The position numbers and the translations under genes are program-made. From positions 1 through 64,000 of the forward strand of contig NZ_FZOH01000011.1 of NCBI RefSeq assembly GCF_900188205.1: a stretch of 64,000 nucleotides of DNA, in the 5' to 3' direction. The DNA is from Geodermatophilus saharensis (GTDB lineage Bacteria; Actinomycetota; Actinomycetes; Mycobacteriales; Geodermatophilaceae). Of this stretch, positions 17,694-26,322 are shown in pieces. Every line of letters begins with the position of its first letter. Position 1 is the stretch's first letter. The notes under the pieces are model-generated. The model was not told the DNA's origin. It searched no databases and saw nothing but the letters and a program-made list of their open reading frames with translations.

Positions 17694-18470
17694 GTGAGCC
17701 CACCGGCGACGACCGGCCCGACGTCCTGGGCCGCGGAGCTCGACCGCCTCCTCGCGCGTCCCGAGACGCTGCGGCTGGTGTTCCAGCCGATCGTCGACGT
17801 CGCCCGCGGGGTGGTCGCCGGCTACGAGACCCTCGCCCGCTTCACCGACGCCGACGGCGGCCCGAGCGCGGCCACCCCCGACCGCTGGTTCGCCGCCGCC
17901 GACGCCGCCGGGATCGGCGCCCGCGTCGAGGCGCTGGTCATCGAGCGCTGCCTGCGGCTGCGCGAGAGCCTGCCGCCCGACTGCTTCCTGACCGTCAACG
18001 TCAGCCCCCACCTGCTCCCCGAGCCCGAGCTCGCCGAGCTGCTGCTGGGTGCCGGCGACCTCGCCCCCCTCGTGCTGGAGCTCACCGAGCACCAGGACGT
18101 CGCCGACGTGCGCCCGCTGCTGGACCTGCGCGACCGGCTGCTCGACCGTGGCGCCCTGGTCGCCGTCGACGACGCGGGGTCGGGCTACTCCGGCCTGCAG
18201 CAGCTGACCGCCGTCCGGCCGCAGATGATCAAGCTCGACCGCGCGCTGGTCGCGGGCGCCGACACCGACGAGGTCAAGCTCGCCCTCGCCAGCTGCTCGG
18301 CGAGTTCGGCGGCGACTGACCGACCCCCCACGCACACCCCGGAGGTCCCCCGATGCAGAGCTTCTCCTGCGGCGACGTCGTCCCCGGCTGCGGCCGCACG
18401 TTCACCGCCCCCGACGAGGGCGGCATCCTCGCCCAGGTGGCGGCCCACGCCGCGGCCGACCACGGCCTGA
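17694..18470 (+). pseudogene. Truncated/frameshifted EAL-domain protein
   Basis: The first 200 residues match an EAL domain (c-di-GMP phosphodiesterase): LRLVFQPIVDVARGVVAGYETLAR, WFAAADAAGIGARVEALVIE, LTVNVSPHLL, LVLELTEHQ, VAVDDAGSGYSGLQQL and MIKLDRALVAG. Homology then breaks after EVKLAL. A shift of one base near 18285 would continue as LLGEFGGD but reaches TGA at 18317. The C-terminal AEGVE segment with a key catalytic glutamate and the final strands are absent. The original frame runs on as low-complexity sequence into the next gene. The start is GTG 17694 or 17685. It is probably inactive as an enzyme; it might still bind a partner. Confidence 0.65.
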
Positions 18471-18526
18471 CCGAGGTCCCGCCCGCCCTGGTGGCGCAGG
18501 TCCGCTCCCGGATCACCGCCGCCTGA
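18353..18526 (+). CDS. DUF1059 small protein
   Basis: This 57-residue protein starts at ATG 18353, behind GGAGG (18341-18345). It reads MQSFSCGDVVPGCGRTFTAP at the N-terminus, followed by ILAQVAAHAAADHGLTEVPP. The two cysteines in CGDVVPGC and the HAAADHG histidines match DUF1059, a short zinc-ribbon-like family found in many actinobacteria. Function unknown. It overlaps the tail of the decayed EAL frame, which supports that frame no longer being functional at its 3' end. Confidence 0.85.
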   Translation: MQSFSCGDVVPGCGRTFTAPDEGGILAQVAAHAAADHGLTEVPPALVAQVRSRITAA

Positions 18527-18557
18527 CCGGCGGGGTCACCCCGGGACGGCGTCGGGG

Positions 18558-19049
18558 TCACCCCAGGACGGCGTCGAGGAACTCCCCGACCCGGCCGCGC
18601 AGCTCCGCGACCCGCTCCTCGCCCACGAGGAGCGGGTCGCGGTCGTGCAGCCACGGCGGGATCTCGGTGCGGGCGCGGGCGGCGCAGCCGAGGTCGGCGC
18701 ACACGTAGGTCCCCACCGTGTTGCCGTTGCGCCCGGCCTCACCGGCCCGCCGCGCGGTGAACAGCGAGACCGCGTCGCCGGACTGCGTGGACCGGCACAG
18801 CAGGCACATCACGCTGCGGCGGGCCGACATCCGCGACTCCGCGGCGCGCAGCGCGATGCCGACCGGCCGCCCCTCCCGCTGCACCACGAGGTAGCCGCGC
18901 AGCGGCGCCTTCGCGTCGCGCCAGCCGAGCACCTCCAGCTCGTCCCACGGCAGGTCGGCCAGGTCGCGCGGCAGGGTGGCGGCGTTCGCCTCGCCCTTCG
19001 AGCAGTTGACGAAGGAGCGCCGCACCTGGGTCTCGGTCATCGGTTCCAC
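18558..19049 (-). CDS. FBP-domain (treble-clef zinc finger) protein, FusB-like
   Basis: This protein of about 163 residues matches the FBP C-terminal domain of elongation factor G-binding proteins. It has VNCSKGEANAATLPRDL, LPWDELEVLGWRDAKAP, a zinc-binding CLLCRS pair (about residues 82-87) and a second cysteine pair in YVCADLGCAAR (about 114-122). FusB-type proteins bind EF-G and rescue stalled ribosomes, giving fusidic acid resistance in staphylococci. The actinobacterial members are untested as far as I know. The start may be ATG 19049 or the in-frame ATG 19040. Confidence 0.85.
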   Translation of the reverse strand: MEPMTETQVRRSFVNCSKGEANAATLPRDLADLPWDELEVLGWRDAKAPLRGYLVVQREGRPVGIALRAAESRMSARRSVMCLLCRSTQSGDAVSLFTARRAGEAGRNGNTVGTYVCADLGCAARARTEIPPWLHDRDPLLVGEERVAELRGRVGEFLDAVLG

Positions 19050-19083
19050 GAGGCGCCATCCTGCGATCCGGCACCGGTGGGTC

Positions 19084-19818
19084 TCAACCGGTTTCCCGCA
19101 CCCAGCGCAGCGCCTCCTCGACGGTGCCCACCACGGCGACGCCCGCCGGCAGCGGCGGCCGGCGCACCAGGACGACGGGCAGCCCGAGCTGCCGGGCAGC
19201 GGTGAGCTTGGCCTCGGTCAGGTGCCCGCCGGAGTCCTTGGCGACGACGACGTCGACGCCGTGCTCCCGCATCAGCGCCACCTCCTCCGCCACCGTGAAC
19301 GGGCCCCGGGCCAGCAGCAGCGTCGCCCCGGCCGGCAGCGGCTCGTCGGGCGGGTCGACCGCGCGCACCAGCACCCGCCCGGGCAGCGCGGCGAAGGCGC
19401 CGACGCCCTGCCGGCCGGTGGTGAGGAAGACCGTGCCCCGCCCGTGCACCGCCCCGGCCGCCGCGGCCAGCGAGTCCACGTACCGCCAGTCGTCCCCGGG
19501 TCCCGGGGTCCAGCCGGGACGCTGCACCCGCAGCAGCGGCGTGCCGTGCCGGGCGGCGGCCGCGGCCGCGTTGGCGGTGATCCGGGCGGCGAAGGGGTGG
19601 GTGGCGTCGACCACGGCGGCCGGCCGGTGGGTGGCCAGCCAGTCGGCCAGCCCGTCGGCGCCGCCGAAGCCGCCGACCCGCACCCGGCCCTCGGGCAGCA
19701 GCGGGTCGGCCACCCGCCCGGCGAGGCTGGAGAGCACGTCGACGCCCTCGGCCACCAGCGCCGCGGCCAGCCGACGCGCCTCGCCGGTGCCGCCGAGCAC
19801 CAGGACCTGCCCGCTCAC
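19084..19818 (-). CDS. cobK: Precorrin-6A reductase
   Basis: CobK reduces the macrocycle of precorrin-6A with NADPH to give precorrin-6B. The 244-residue protein has VLVLGGTGEARRLAAAL at the N-terminus, VVDATHPFAARITANA (about residues 69-84) and a C-terminal VVVAKDSGGHLTEAKL, all characteristic of CobK/CbiJ. It is on the minus strand, divergent from cbiD with 107 bp between them. That gap is a GC-rich stretch with CTCCTCGCTCGTTCCTCGC-type sequence and shows no clear operator. Confidence 0.94.
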   Translation of the reverse strand: MSGQVLVLGGTGEARRLAAALVAEGVDVLSSLAGRVADPLLPEGRVRVGGFGGADGLADWLATHRPAAVVDATHPFAARITANAAAAAARHGTPLLRVQRPGWTPGPGDDWRYVDSLAAAAGAVHGRGTVFLTTGRQGVGAFAALPGRVLVRAVDPPDEPLPAGATLLLARGPFTVAEEVALMREHGVDVVVAKDSGGHLTEAKLTAARQLGLPVVLVRRPPLPAGVAVVGTVEEALRWVRETG

Positions 19819-19925
19819 GGCGCCTCCCCTCCGCTCCCGCCGGGCGCTGCGCTCCTCGCTCGTTCCTCGCTGCGGTGCTCACGCCCCTGTCCGCTCAGGA
19901 CCCGCCCCCCGGGGATCATGGGCCC

Positions 19926-21008
19926 GTGGGCAGGGACGGCGCCTCCGGGCTGCGGCACGGCTGGACCACCGGCGCGTGCGCGACGGCGGCGGCCACCGCG
20001 GCCTACACCGCGCTGCTCACCGGCGAGTTCCCCGACCCGGTGACCATCCACCTGCCGAACGACCGGCACCCGTCCTTCGCCCTGGCCACGGAGTCGCTCG
20101 AGCCCGGCGCGGCCCGGGCGGCGGTGGTCAAGGACGCCGGCGACGACCCCGACGTCACCCATGGCGCCCTGGTGGGTGTGCGGGTGACCCACGGCGAGCC
20201 GGGCAGCGGCGTCGTCTTCCGGGCGGGTGAGGGCGTGGGCACGGTGACCAAGCCGGGCCTGCCCCTGGCGGTGGGCGAGCCGGCGATCAACCCGATGCCG
20301 CGGCAGTTCGTGCGCGAGCACGTGGCCATGGTGGCGCACCGGCACGGCGGCAGCGGCGACGTCGTCGTCGAGGTGTCCATCGGGAACGGGGCGGAGCTGG
20401 CGCGCCGGACGTGGAACCCGCGGCTGGGCATCGTCGGCGGGCTGTCGGTGCTGGGCACCACCGGCGTCGTCGTGCCCTACTCCTGCTCGTCGTGGATCGA
20501 CTCGATCCGCCGCGGCATCGACGTCGCCCGCGCGGCCGGGCGCACCCACGTCGCCGGGTGCACCGGCTCGACCAGCGAGCGCACGGTGCAGGAGCTGCAC
20601 GGGCTGCCCGAGGACGCGCTGCTGGACATGGGCGACTTCGCCGGCGCGGTGCTCAAGTACCTGCGCCGTCACCCGGTGCCGCGGCTGACCGTCGCCGGGG
20701 GCATCGGCAAGCTGGCCAAGCTCGCCGACGGCCACCTCGACCTGCACTCGGGCCGCTCGCAGGTGTCCTTCGACTCCCTCGCCGCCCGGGTGGCCTCCGC
20801 GGGCGGCTCGCGCGAGCTGGTCGAGGGCGTGCGCGGCGCGAACACCGCGCTCGACGCGCTGCGGCAGTGCCAGGCGGCCGGGCTGCCGCTGGGCGACCTG
20901 GTGGCCGCCGGCGCGCGCGAGACGGCGCTGGGCGTGCTCCGCGGCGCCCCGGTGGCCGTCGACGTCGTGGTGGTCGACCGCGCCGGCGCGATCGTGGGTC
21001 AGGCCTGA
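19926..21008 (+). CDS. cbiD: Cobalt-precorrin-5B C1-methyltransferase CbiD
   Basis: CbiD methylates C-1 of cobalt-precorrin-5B in the anaerobic pathway. The 360-residue protein starts GLRHGWTTGACATAAATAAY and has the family segments NPMPRQFVREHV, GTTGVVVPYSCSSWIDSI, HVAGCTGSTSERTVQ and the C-terminal VAGGIGKLAKLADGHLDLHS. Start GTG 19926 is chosen because it sits just before the conserved N-terminus; GTG 19875 is also open. Finding CbiD beside CobG, CobK and CobH is unusual: the aerobic route normally uses CobF for this methylation, and no cobF is in the window. The last ten bases overlap the convergent cobM end. Confidence 0.93.
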   Translation: MGRDGASGLRHGWTTGACATAAATAAYTALLTGEFPDPVTIHLPNDRHPSFALATESLEPGAARAAVVKDAGDDPDVTHGALVGVRVTHGEPGSGVVFRAGEGVGTVTKPGLPLAVGEPAINPMPRQFVREHVAMVAHRHGGSGDVVVEVSIGNGAELARRTWNPRLGIVGGLSVLGTTGVVVPYSCSSWIDSIRRGIDVARAAGRTHVAGCTGSTSERTVQELHGLPEDALLDMGDFAGAVLKYLRRHPVPRLTVAGGIGKLAKLADGHLDLHSGRSQVSFDSLAARVASAGGSRELVEGVRGANTALDALRQCQAAGLPLGDLVAAGARETALGVLRGAPVAVDVVVVDRAGAIVGQA

Positions 21009-21745
21009 CGGCACCTCGTCGTCGAGTAGAGGTGGCTGTCGGGGAACTGCTCCGCGGTGAGCACCGGGCCCACGACCACGACCGCCGTCCGCGACACGCC
21101 GGCGGCCTGGACCTGCCCGGCGATGTCGGCGAGCGTGCCGCGCAGCACCAGCTCGTCGTCGCGGCTGGCCCGGGCGACGACGGCGACCGGGCCGTCGTCG
21201 CCGTAGTGCGCGGCCAGCTGGGGCGCGAGCTCGGCGATCCGCTGCACGGCCAGGTGCAGCACCAGCGTGGCGCCGGTGGCGGCGTAGGCGGTCAGCTCCT
21301 CCCCCGGCGGCATCGGCGTGGACCGCGCGCTGGTGCGGGTGAGCACCACGGTCTGGCCGACGCCGGGCACGGTGAGCTCCCGCTTGAGTGACGCGGCCGC
21401 GGCGGCGAACGCGGGCACCCCCGGGACGACGTCGTAGGGCACGCCGGCGGCGTCGAGCCGGCGCATCTGCTCGGCCATCGCGCTGTACACCGACGGGTCG
21501 CCGGAGTGCAGCCGGGCGACGTCGAGGCCGGCCGCGTGCGCGGTGACGAGCTCGGCGGTGATGGCGTCGAGGTCGAGGTCGGCGGTGTCGACCAGCCGCG
21601 CGCCGGGCGGGGCGGTGGCGAGCAGTTCGCGGGGCACCAGCGCGCCGGCGTAGAGGCAGACCGGGGCGGTGGCGATGATCCGCGCCGCGCGCAGCGTGAC
21701 CAGGTCGGCGGCGCCCGGGCCGGCGCCGATGAAGTGCACGGTCAC
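20999..21745 (-). CDS. cobM: Precorrin-4 C11-methyltransferase
   Basis: CobM adds a methyl group at C-11 of precorrin-4. The 248-residue SAM-dependent tetrapyrrole methylase has VHFIGAGPGAADLVTLRAAR, then LYAGALVPRELL, LHSGDPSVYSAMAEQM and VVPGVPAFAAAAA. The start is ATG 21745. It is followed (upstream on this strand) by cobL, with a 94-bp gap made up almost wholly of a palindromic repeat cluster. Its 3' end overlaps cbiD on the other strand by ten bases, so the two transcripts converge. Confidence 0.94.
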   Translation of the reverse strand: MTVHFIGAGPGAADLVTLRAARIIATAPVCLYAGALVPRELLATAPPGARLVDTADLDLDAITAELVTAHAAGLDVARLHSGDPSVYSAMAEQMRRLDAAGVPYDVVPGVPAFAAAAASLKRELTVPGVGQTVVLTRTSARSTPMPPGEELTAYAATGATLVLHLAVQRIAELAPQLAAHYGDDGPVAVVARASRDDELVLRGTLADIAGQVQAAGVSRTAVVVVGPVLTAEQFPDSHLYSTTRCRQA

Positions 21746-21759
21746 GGGCGGACCTCCCC

Positions 21760-21837
21760 GTGCACGTCCGCGGAGGTGCCCCGTGCACGTCCGCGGACGT
21801 GCACGCCACTCGACCGGGCACTTCCGCGGACGTGCAC
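21760..21837. repeat. Three copies of a GTGCACGTCCG palindromic repeat
   Basis: The cobL-cobM gap holds three closely spaced copies of one palindrome: 21760-21780, 21783-21804 and 21817-21837. The middle copy is a perfect 22-bp palindrome, GTGCACGTCCG followed directly by its reverse complement. The others differ by one or a few bases. A fourth copy is between cobO and cobB (36942-36963). Confidence 0.85.
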
Positions 21838-21839
21838 GC

Positions 21840-23069
21840 TCACCACCGGGTCACCGACCAGATGGTCACGGGCATCGCGGGCTTCCAGCCGGTGAACGAC
21901 CCGACCGGCTCGGCGCGCTGCACCTCCACCCGCACCAGGTCACCGCCCACCTGCGCGTGCCACCGGGCCAGCACCGCCTCGCTCTCCACCGTGACGGCGT
22001 TGGCCACCATGCGGCCACCGGGGGGCAGCGCGTCCCAGCACGACTCCACCAGCAGCGGCGTGGTCAGCCCGCCGCCGATGAACACCGCGTCGGGCGCGCC
22101 CAGGCGCGCGAGCACCTCCGGCGCGTGGCCGTGCACCACCCGCAGGTAGGGCACCCCGAGCCGGGCGGCGTTGCGGGCGATCCGCCCGGCGCGCTCGGCG
22201 GAGGCCTCGACGGCGACCGCGCGGCAGGTGGGGTGGGCGCGCATCCACTCGATCCCGATCGACCCCGACCCGGCGCCGACGTCCCACAGCAGCTGCCCGG
22301 GGACCGCCGCGAGCCGGGAGAGGGTGACCGCGCGGACCTCCGACCTCGTCAGCTGCCCGTCGGACTCGTAGGCGCCGTCGGGCAGGCCGGGGGTGGTGGG
22401 CAGGGGCATCGTGCCGCGGTCGGCGCGGCACTCGACGGCGGTGACCACCAGCGCCGGCGCCGGCTGCGACCACGTGGCCGCGGTGCCGGTGCGCACCTCC
22501 TCGTCCGGGCCGCCCAGCCCGCCGAGCACCGTGACGAGGCTCTGCCCGTAGCCGCGGGCGGACAGCAGCGCCGCGACCTGGGCCGGGGTCTCACCGTCCG
22601 AGCCGAGCACCAGCAGCCGCCGGCCGGGCTGCACGTGCGGGTGCAGCAGCTCGATCGGCCGGCCGACCAGGGTGACCACCTCGGTCTCCTCCACCGCCCA
22701 GCCCAGCCGGGCGCAGGCCAGCGACACCGACGACGGCGCCGGCAGCACCCGCACCCGCTCGGCGCCCAGCAGCCGGGTGAGCGTGGTGCCGATGCCCGAC
22801 AGCATCGGGTCACCGCTGGCCAGCACCACCACCGCCCGGCCGGCGTGCTCGTCGACCAGGCCGGGCAGCGCCTCGGTGAGCGGCGAGGGCCAGGGGACGC
22901 GCTCGGCGGTCACCTCCGGCGGCACCAGGTCCAGCTGGCGGGCGCTGCCGAGCAGCACGTCGGCGCGCTCGACCTCGGCGCGGGAGGTGGGCGCCAGCCC
23001 GTCCCACCCGTCGGCGCCGATGCCGACGACGACCACCGGTGCGACGGGGGCCGCGACCGTCTCGCTCAC
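21840..23069 (-). CDS. cobL: Precorrin-6B C5,15-methyltransferase (decarboxylating)
   Basis: CobL methylates C-5 and C-15 and decarboxylates the C-12 acetate, giving precorrin-8X. The 409-residue protein fuses a CbiE-type methylase (residues about 1-210, with VVVVGIGADGWDGLAP and VVLASGDPMLSGIG) to a CbiT-type domain (about 225-409, with the SAM motif LLWDVGAGSGSIGIEWMR and AVFIGGGLTTPLL). The start is GTG 23069, overlapping the stop of def by GTGA. It is therefore translationally linked to peptide deformylase on one side and separated from cobM by the palindromic repeats on the other. Confidence 0.95.
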   Translation of the reverse strand: MSETVAAPVAPVVVVGIGADGWDGLAPTSRAEVERADVLLGSARQLDLVPPEVTAERVPWPSPLTEALPGLVDEHAGRAVVVLASGDPMLSGIGTTLTRLLGAERVRVLPAPSSVSLACARLGWAVEETEVVTLVGRPIELLHPHVQPGRRLLVLGSDGETPAQVAALLSARGYGQSLVTVLGGLGGPDEEVRTGTAATWSQPAPALVVTAVECRADRGTMPLPTTPGLPDGAYESDGQLTRSEVRAVTLSRLAAVPGQLLWDVGAGSGSIGIEWMRAHPTCRAVAVEASAERAGRIARNAARLGVPYLRVVHGHAPEVLARLGAPDAVFIGGGLTTPLLVESCWDALPPGGRMVANAVTVESEAVLARWHAQVGGDLVRVEVQRAEPVGSFTGWKPAMPVTIWSVTRW

Positions 23070-23623
23070 GCCGGCAGCTCCCCCTCGGGGCCGGCGGCCT
23101 CGGCCAGCAGCCGCTCCCGCAGGTCCTCGGGCAGCCGGTCGACGTAGACGACGCCGTCGAGGTGGTCGACCTCGTGCTGCAGGCACCGGGCCGCCATGCC
23201 GGTCGCCTCGATCGTCACCGGCCTGCCCGCGACGTCCACGCCGTCGACCCGGGCGCGGAAGGCGCGGGCGAGGTCGGCGTAGGGGCCGGGCACCGACAGG
23301 CAGCCCTCCTCGGTGACCTCCTCCGCGGGCTCGCCGTCGGCCGGCCCGGGGAGGGTCAGCGACGGGTTGACGACGTAGCCGACGACGTCCTCGCCGTCGG
23401 CGTCGGGGCAGTCGATGACGAACACCCGCGCGTCGACGCCGATCTGGTTGGCCGCCAGGCCCACGCCGTCGGCCTCGCGCATCGAGGCGAACATGTCGAG
23501 CACGAGCCGGCGCAGCCGCTCGTCGAACTCGGTGACCGGGGCGGTCGGTCGGTGCAGCACCTCGTTGCTGCCGTAGGTGACGATCGGCCGGGCGACGCCG
23601 TCGTAACGGCCGGGCAGGCGCAT
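23066..23623 (-). CDS. def: Peptide deformylase
   Basis: This enzyme removes the formyl group from the N-terminal methionine of new proteins, using a metal ion held by one Cys and two His. The 185-residue protein has all three motifs: GVGLAANQIG (about residues 51-60), EGCLSVPG (about 103-110) and QHEVDHLDG (about 145-153). The start is ATG 23623. It shares a 4-base overlap with cobL, a housekeeping gene coupled to a cofactor gene. The divergent cobD gene starts about 30 bp away. Confidence 0.94.
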   Translation of the reverse strand: MRLPGRYDGVARPIVTYGSNEVLHRPTAPVTEFDERLRRLVLDMFASMREADGVGLAANQIGVDARVFVIDCPDADGEDVVGYVVNPSLTLPGPADGEPAEEVTEEGCLSVPGPYADLARAFRARVDGVDVAGRPVTIEATGMAARCLQHEVDHLDGVVYVDRLPEDLRERLLAEAAGPEGELPA

Positions 23624-23654
23624 GGCCGCGATCCTAGGAACCGTCCTCGGCAGG

Positions 23655-24611
23655 ATGGCCGGCGTGCTGCTCCGCCGGGATGCCCCCGCCGCCCTCGGCC
23701 TGGCCCTCGGCGCGGCCGCCGACCTGCTGCTCGCCGACCCCGCGCGCCGGCACCCGGTGGCCGGCTTCGGCACCCTCGCCGCCGCGCTGGAGCGGCGGGC
23801 CTGGCGGGACTCCCGCGCGGCGGGTGCCGGGTACGCGACGGTCCTGGTCGCCGGCGCCGCGGGGCTGGGGACGGCGGTGGACCGGGTCACCCGCCGGCGG
23901 CCCGCGGCGCGCACGGCCGCGGTCGCCGTCGCCACGTGGGCGGTGCTCGGCGGCACCTCGCTGGGCCGCGCGGCGACGGCGATGTCCGGGGTGCTGGCGG
24001 CCGGGGACCTGCCCGCCGCCCGCGCGCTGCTGCCCACGCTGGCCGGGCGCGACCCCTCGGCCCTCGACGGCGGGGAGCTGGCCCGGGCCACGGTCGAGTC
24101 GGTGGCCGAGAACACCTCCGACGCCGCCGTGGCACCGCTGGTGTGGGGTGCGCTGGCCGGCCTGCCGGGGTTGCTCGGGTACCGCGCGGTCAACACCCTC
24201 GACGCGATGGTGGGCCACCGCTCGCCGCGGTACGCCCGCTTCGGCTGGGCCGCCGCCCGCGCCGACGACGTCGCGAACTGGCTGCCCGCCCGGCTCACCG
24301 CCGCGCTCACCGTCGCCCTGGCCCCGCTGGCCGGCGGCTCCCCGCGCGGCGCGCTGCGGGTCTGGCGGCGCGACGGGGCCGCCCACCCCAGCCCCAACGC
24401 CGGCCGCTGCGAGGCCGCGGCGGCCGGCGCGCTGGGGCTGCGGCTGGGCGGCCGCAACGTCTACGGCAGCAGGGTGGAGGACCGGCCGGTGCTCGGCGAC
24501 GGCCGGGCACCCGACGGCAGCGACGTCGCCCGGGCGGTGCGCCTGTCGCGGGCGGTGTGGCTGGCCGCGGCGCTCCTCGCCGCCGCCAGCCGGGCACCCC
24601 GGCGCGGCTGA
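23655..24611 (+). CDS. cobD: Adenosylcobinamide-phosphate synthase CobD/CbiB
   Basis: CobD (CbiB) is a membrane protein that attaches aminopropanol phosphate to adenosylcobyric acid. The 318-residue protein contains LLADPARRHPVAGFG, ATVESVAENTSDAAVAPLVWG, YRAVNTLDAMVGHRSPRYARFGWAAARADDVANWLPAR in consecutive parts, and a C-terminal HPSPNAGRCEAAAAGALGLRLGG, all diagnostic. Four or five hydrophobic stretches are present. The start is ATG 23655; an in-frame ATG at 23622 would overlap def on the other strand. CobC, which supplies the aminopropanol phosphate, is at 41346-42425. Confidence 0.94.
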   Translation: MAGVLLRRDAPAALGLALGAAADLLLADPARRHPVAGFGTLAAALERRAWRDSRAAGAGYATVLVAGAAGLGTAVDRVTRRRPAARTAAVAVATWAVLGGTSLGRAATAMSGVLAAGDLPAARALLPTLAGRDPSALDGGELARATVESVAENTSDAAVAPLVWGALAGLPGLLGYRAVNTLDAMVGHRSPRYARFGWAAARADDVANWLPARLTAALTVALAPLAGGSPRGALRVWRRDGAAHPSPNAGRCEAAAAGALGLRLGGRNVYGSRVEDRPVLGDGRAPDGSDVARAVRLSRAVWLAAALLAAASRAPRRG

Positions 24612-24811
24612 GGACGGGTCAGCGGCCCGCGGCCGTGGAGGGCACCGCGCGGCGCCGGGTGGACGGGGAAGCCGGCGGGGTCGGCGTGCGGGCGGCTGGC
24701 CGGCGGGTCGGCCGGACCGCGGCCCCCGCGGACGGCGACGACCAGGGTGGCCACCGCCAGGCCGCCGAGGCCGAGCAGGAAGAGCAGGACGAGGACTGCA
24801 CCAGTGGTCAT
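24461..24811 (-). CDS. Small single-pass membrane protein (hypothetical)
   Basis: ATG 24811 opens a frame starting MTTGAVLVLLFLLGLGGLAV and continuing through a single hydrophobic helix into a Pro/Arg-rich tail. The frame stays open to 24461, overlapping the 3' end of cobD on the other strand by 150 bp. The membrane segment is credible; the long arginine-rich tail looks like antisense of cobD, so the true protein might end earlier if a sequence error hides a stop. No family recognised. Confidence 0.35.
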   Translation of the reverse strand: MTTGAVLVLLFLLGLGGLAVATLVVAVRGGRGPADPPASRPHADPAGFPVHPAPRGALHGRGPLTRPQPRRGARLAAARSAAASHTARDRRTARATSLPSGARPSPSTGRSSTLLP

Positions 24812-24861
24812 GGCGGAGACAGTGGCACCATCGACCCTGGACGGAAGCAGTCCAATCCGGC

Positions 24862-26322
24862 ATGGTGGCCCGCATGCCACCGGGAGTCGATCGGTCCACC
24901 GCGGCGGAACTGGCGGCCCTGGTCGGGCCACCGGGTGAGTCGCCCGGTCCCCGGTACGCCACCCTGGCCCGCCGGATCGGTGAGCTGGTCGCGCTCGGGC
25001 AGCTCGCGCCGGGCACCCGGCTGCCCGCCGAGCGGGACCTCGCCGCGGCGCTGGCGGTCAGCCGGGTCACCGTCGCCTCCGCCTACCGGCTGCTGCGGGA
25101 GGAGGGCCGCGCCAGCACCCGGCACGGCGCCGGCACCGTGCTCGAGGCGCCGCCGGCCGAGGCGGTGTGGACCGCACCCACCGCCGACCCCGGGGTCCTC
25201 GACCTCGCCCACGCCTCGCCGGAGGCCGCCCCCCAGCTGCTGCCGGCCTACCAGCAGGCTCTGGCGCGGCTGCCGGCGCTGGCCGGCGGCCACGGCTACG
25301 CGCCCGGCGGGCTGCCGGAGCTGCGCGCCGCGATCGCCGACCGCTACACCGCACGCGGCCTGCCCACCGACCCCGAGCAGGTGGTGGTCTCCGCCGGCAC
25401 CGGCGACGCGACGGCGACGGTGGTCGAGACGCTGCTGCAGCCCGGCGACCGGGTGCTGGTCGAGCACCCCACCTACCCCGGCGCCCTCGGCATGGTGACC
25501 GCGGCCGGCGGGCGGTGCGTGCCGGTGACCGTCGACCCCGCGGACCCGGACGCGGTCGTGGGCGCCGCGCACCTCGCCGTCCGGCAGAGCAGCCCGCGGC
25601 TGGCCTTCCTCATGCCCGACTTCTCCAACCCCTCCGGGGCGCGGCTGTCGGCGGCCGGCCGGCGGCGGCTGGCCGCGACGCTGTGGCAGCAGGGCGTGCT
25701 GACGATCGTCGACGAGGTGACCGCGGAGCTGTGGCTCGACGGCCAGGGGCCGCTGCCCCCTTACGCCGCCGGCCTGCCCGACGCCGCCACGGTCACCGTC
25801 GGCGGGCTGTCCAAGGCGGTGTGGGGCGGCCTGCGGATCGGCTGGCTGCGCACCGACGCGGCGCTGGCCGCCTCCCTGGGCGCCGTCCTGGGCCGCCGGC
25901 AGCTGTCGGTCGGGCCGCTCGACCAGCTCGCCGCCGCCACGCTGGTCCGCGACCTCGACACCGTGCTCGCCGGCCGCCGCACGCTGCTGCGGGAACGCCG
26001 GGAGGTGCTGGCCGCCGAGGTGGCCGCGCGGCTGCCCCACTGGCACGTGCCCCGGCCCGGCGGCGGGCTGTCGTCGTGGTGCGCGCTGCCCACCGGGACG
26101 AGTTCCGCGGCCCTGGTCGCCGCCGCCGCCCCGCTGGGCCTGCTGCTGGCCGAGGGTCGCGTCTTCGGCACCGGCACGGTCTTCGACGACCACCTCCGGC
26201 TGCCCTTCACCCTGCCGCCGGACCGGCTGCGGTCGGCGGTGACCACGCTGGCCTCGGTGGACGCCGCACTGCGCAGCGGACCGGTTGCGCGCCATCCGGC
26301 GCGCTCCGTCACGGTGGTGTGA
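24862..26322 (+). CDS. MocR-type regulator (GntR-HTH fused to aminotransferase fold)
   Basis: This protein of about 486 residues combines an N-terminal GntR winged helix (about residues 20-90: YATLARRIGELVALGQLAPG, PAERDLAAALAVSRVTVASAYRLL) with a fold-type I aminotransferase domain (about 120-480). PLP-site features include a YAPGGLPELRAAIADRY segment, EHPTYPGALG, MPDFSNPSG, and the Schiff-base lysine region TVGGLSKAVWGGLRIGW. Such proteins sense PLP or amino compounds. The start is ATG 24862 or 24874. No PLP-pathway target is adjacent; it may control the divergent small membrane gene at 24811 or itself. Confidence 0.88.
   Translation: MVARMPPGVDRSTAAELAALVGPPGESPGPRYATLARRIGELVALGQLAPGTRLPAERDLAAALAVSRVTVASAYRLLREEGRASTRHGAGTVLEAPPAEAVWTAPTADPGVLDLAHASPEAAPQLLPAYQQALARLPALAGGHGYAPGGLPELRAAIADRYTARGLPTDPEQVVVSAGTGDATATVVETLLQPGDRVLVEHPTYPGALGMVTAAGGRCVPVTVDPADPDAVVGAAHLAVRQSSPRLAFLMPDFSNPSGARLSAAGRRRLAATLWQQGVLTIVDEVTAELWLDGQGPLPPYAAGLPDAATVTVGGLSKAVWGGLRIGWLRTDAALAASLGAVLGRRQLSVGPLDQLAAATLVRDLDTVLAGRRTLLRERREVLAAEVAARLPHWHVPRPGGGLSSWCALPTGTSSAALVAAAAPLGLLLAEGRVFGTGTVFDDHLRLPFTLPPDRLRSAVTTLASVDAALRSGPVARHPARSVTVV

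Noticed and set aside
19830..19885. CTCCTCGCTCGTTCCTCGC-type sequence between cobK and cbiD as an operator
   Set aside because: Similar purine/pyrimidine-biased stretches also occur at 40082-40155 and are common intergenic background in actinobacteria. No clean inverted repeat was found.
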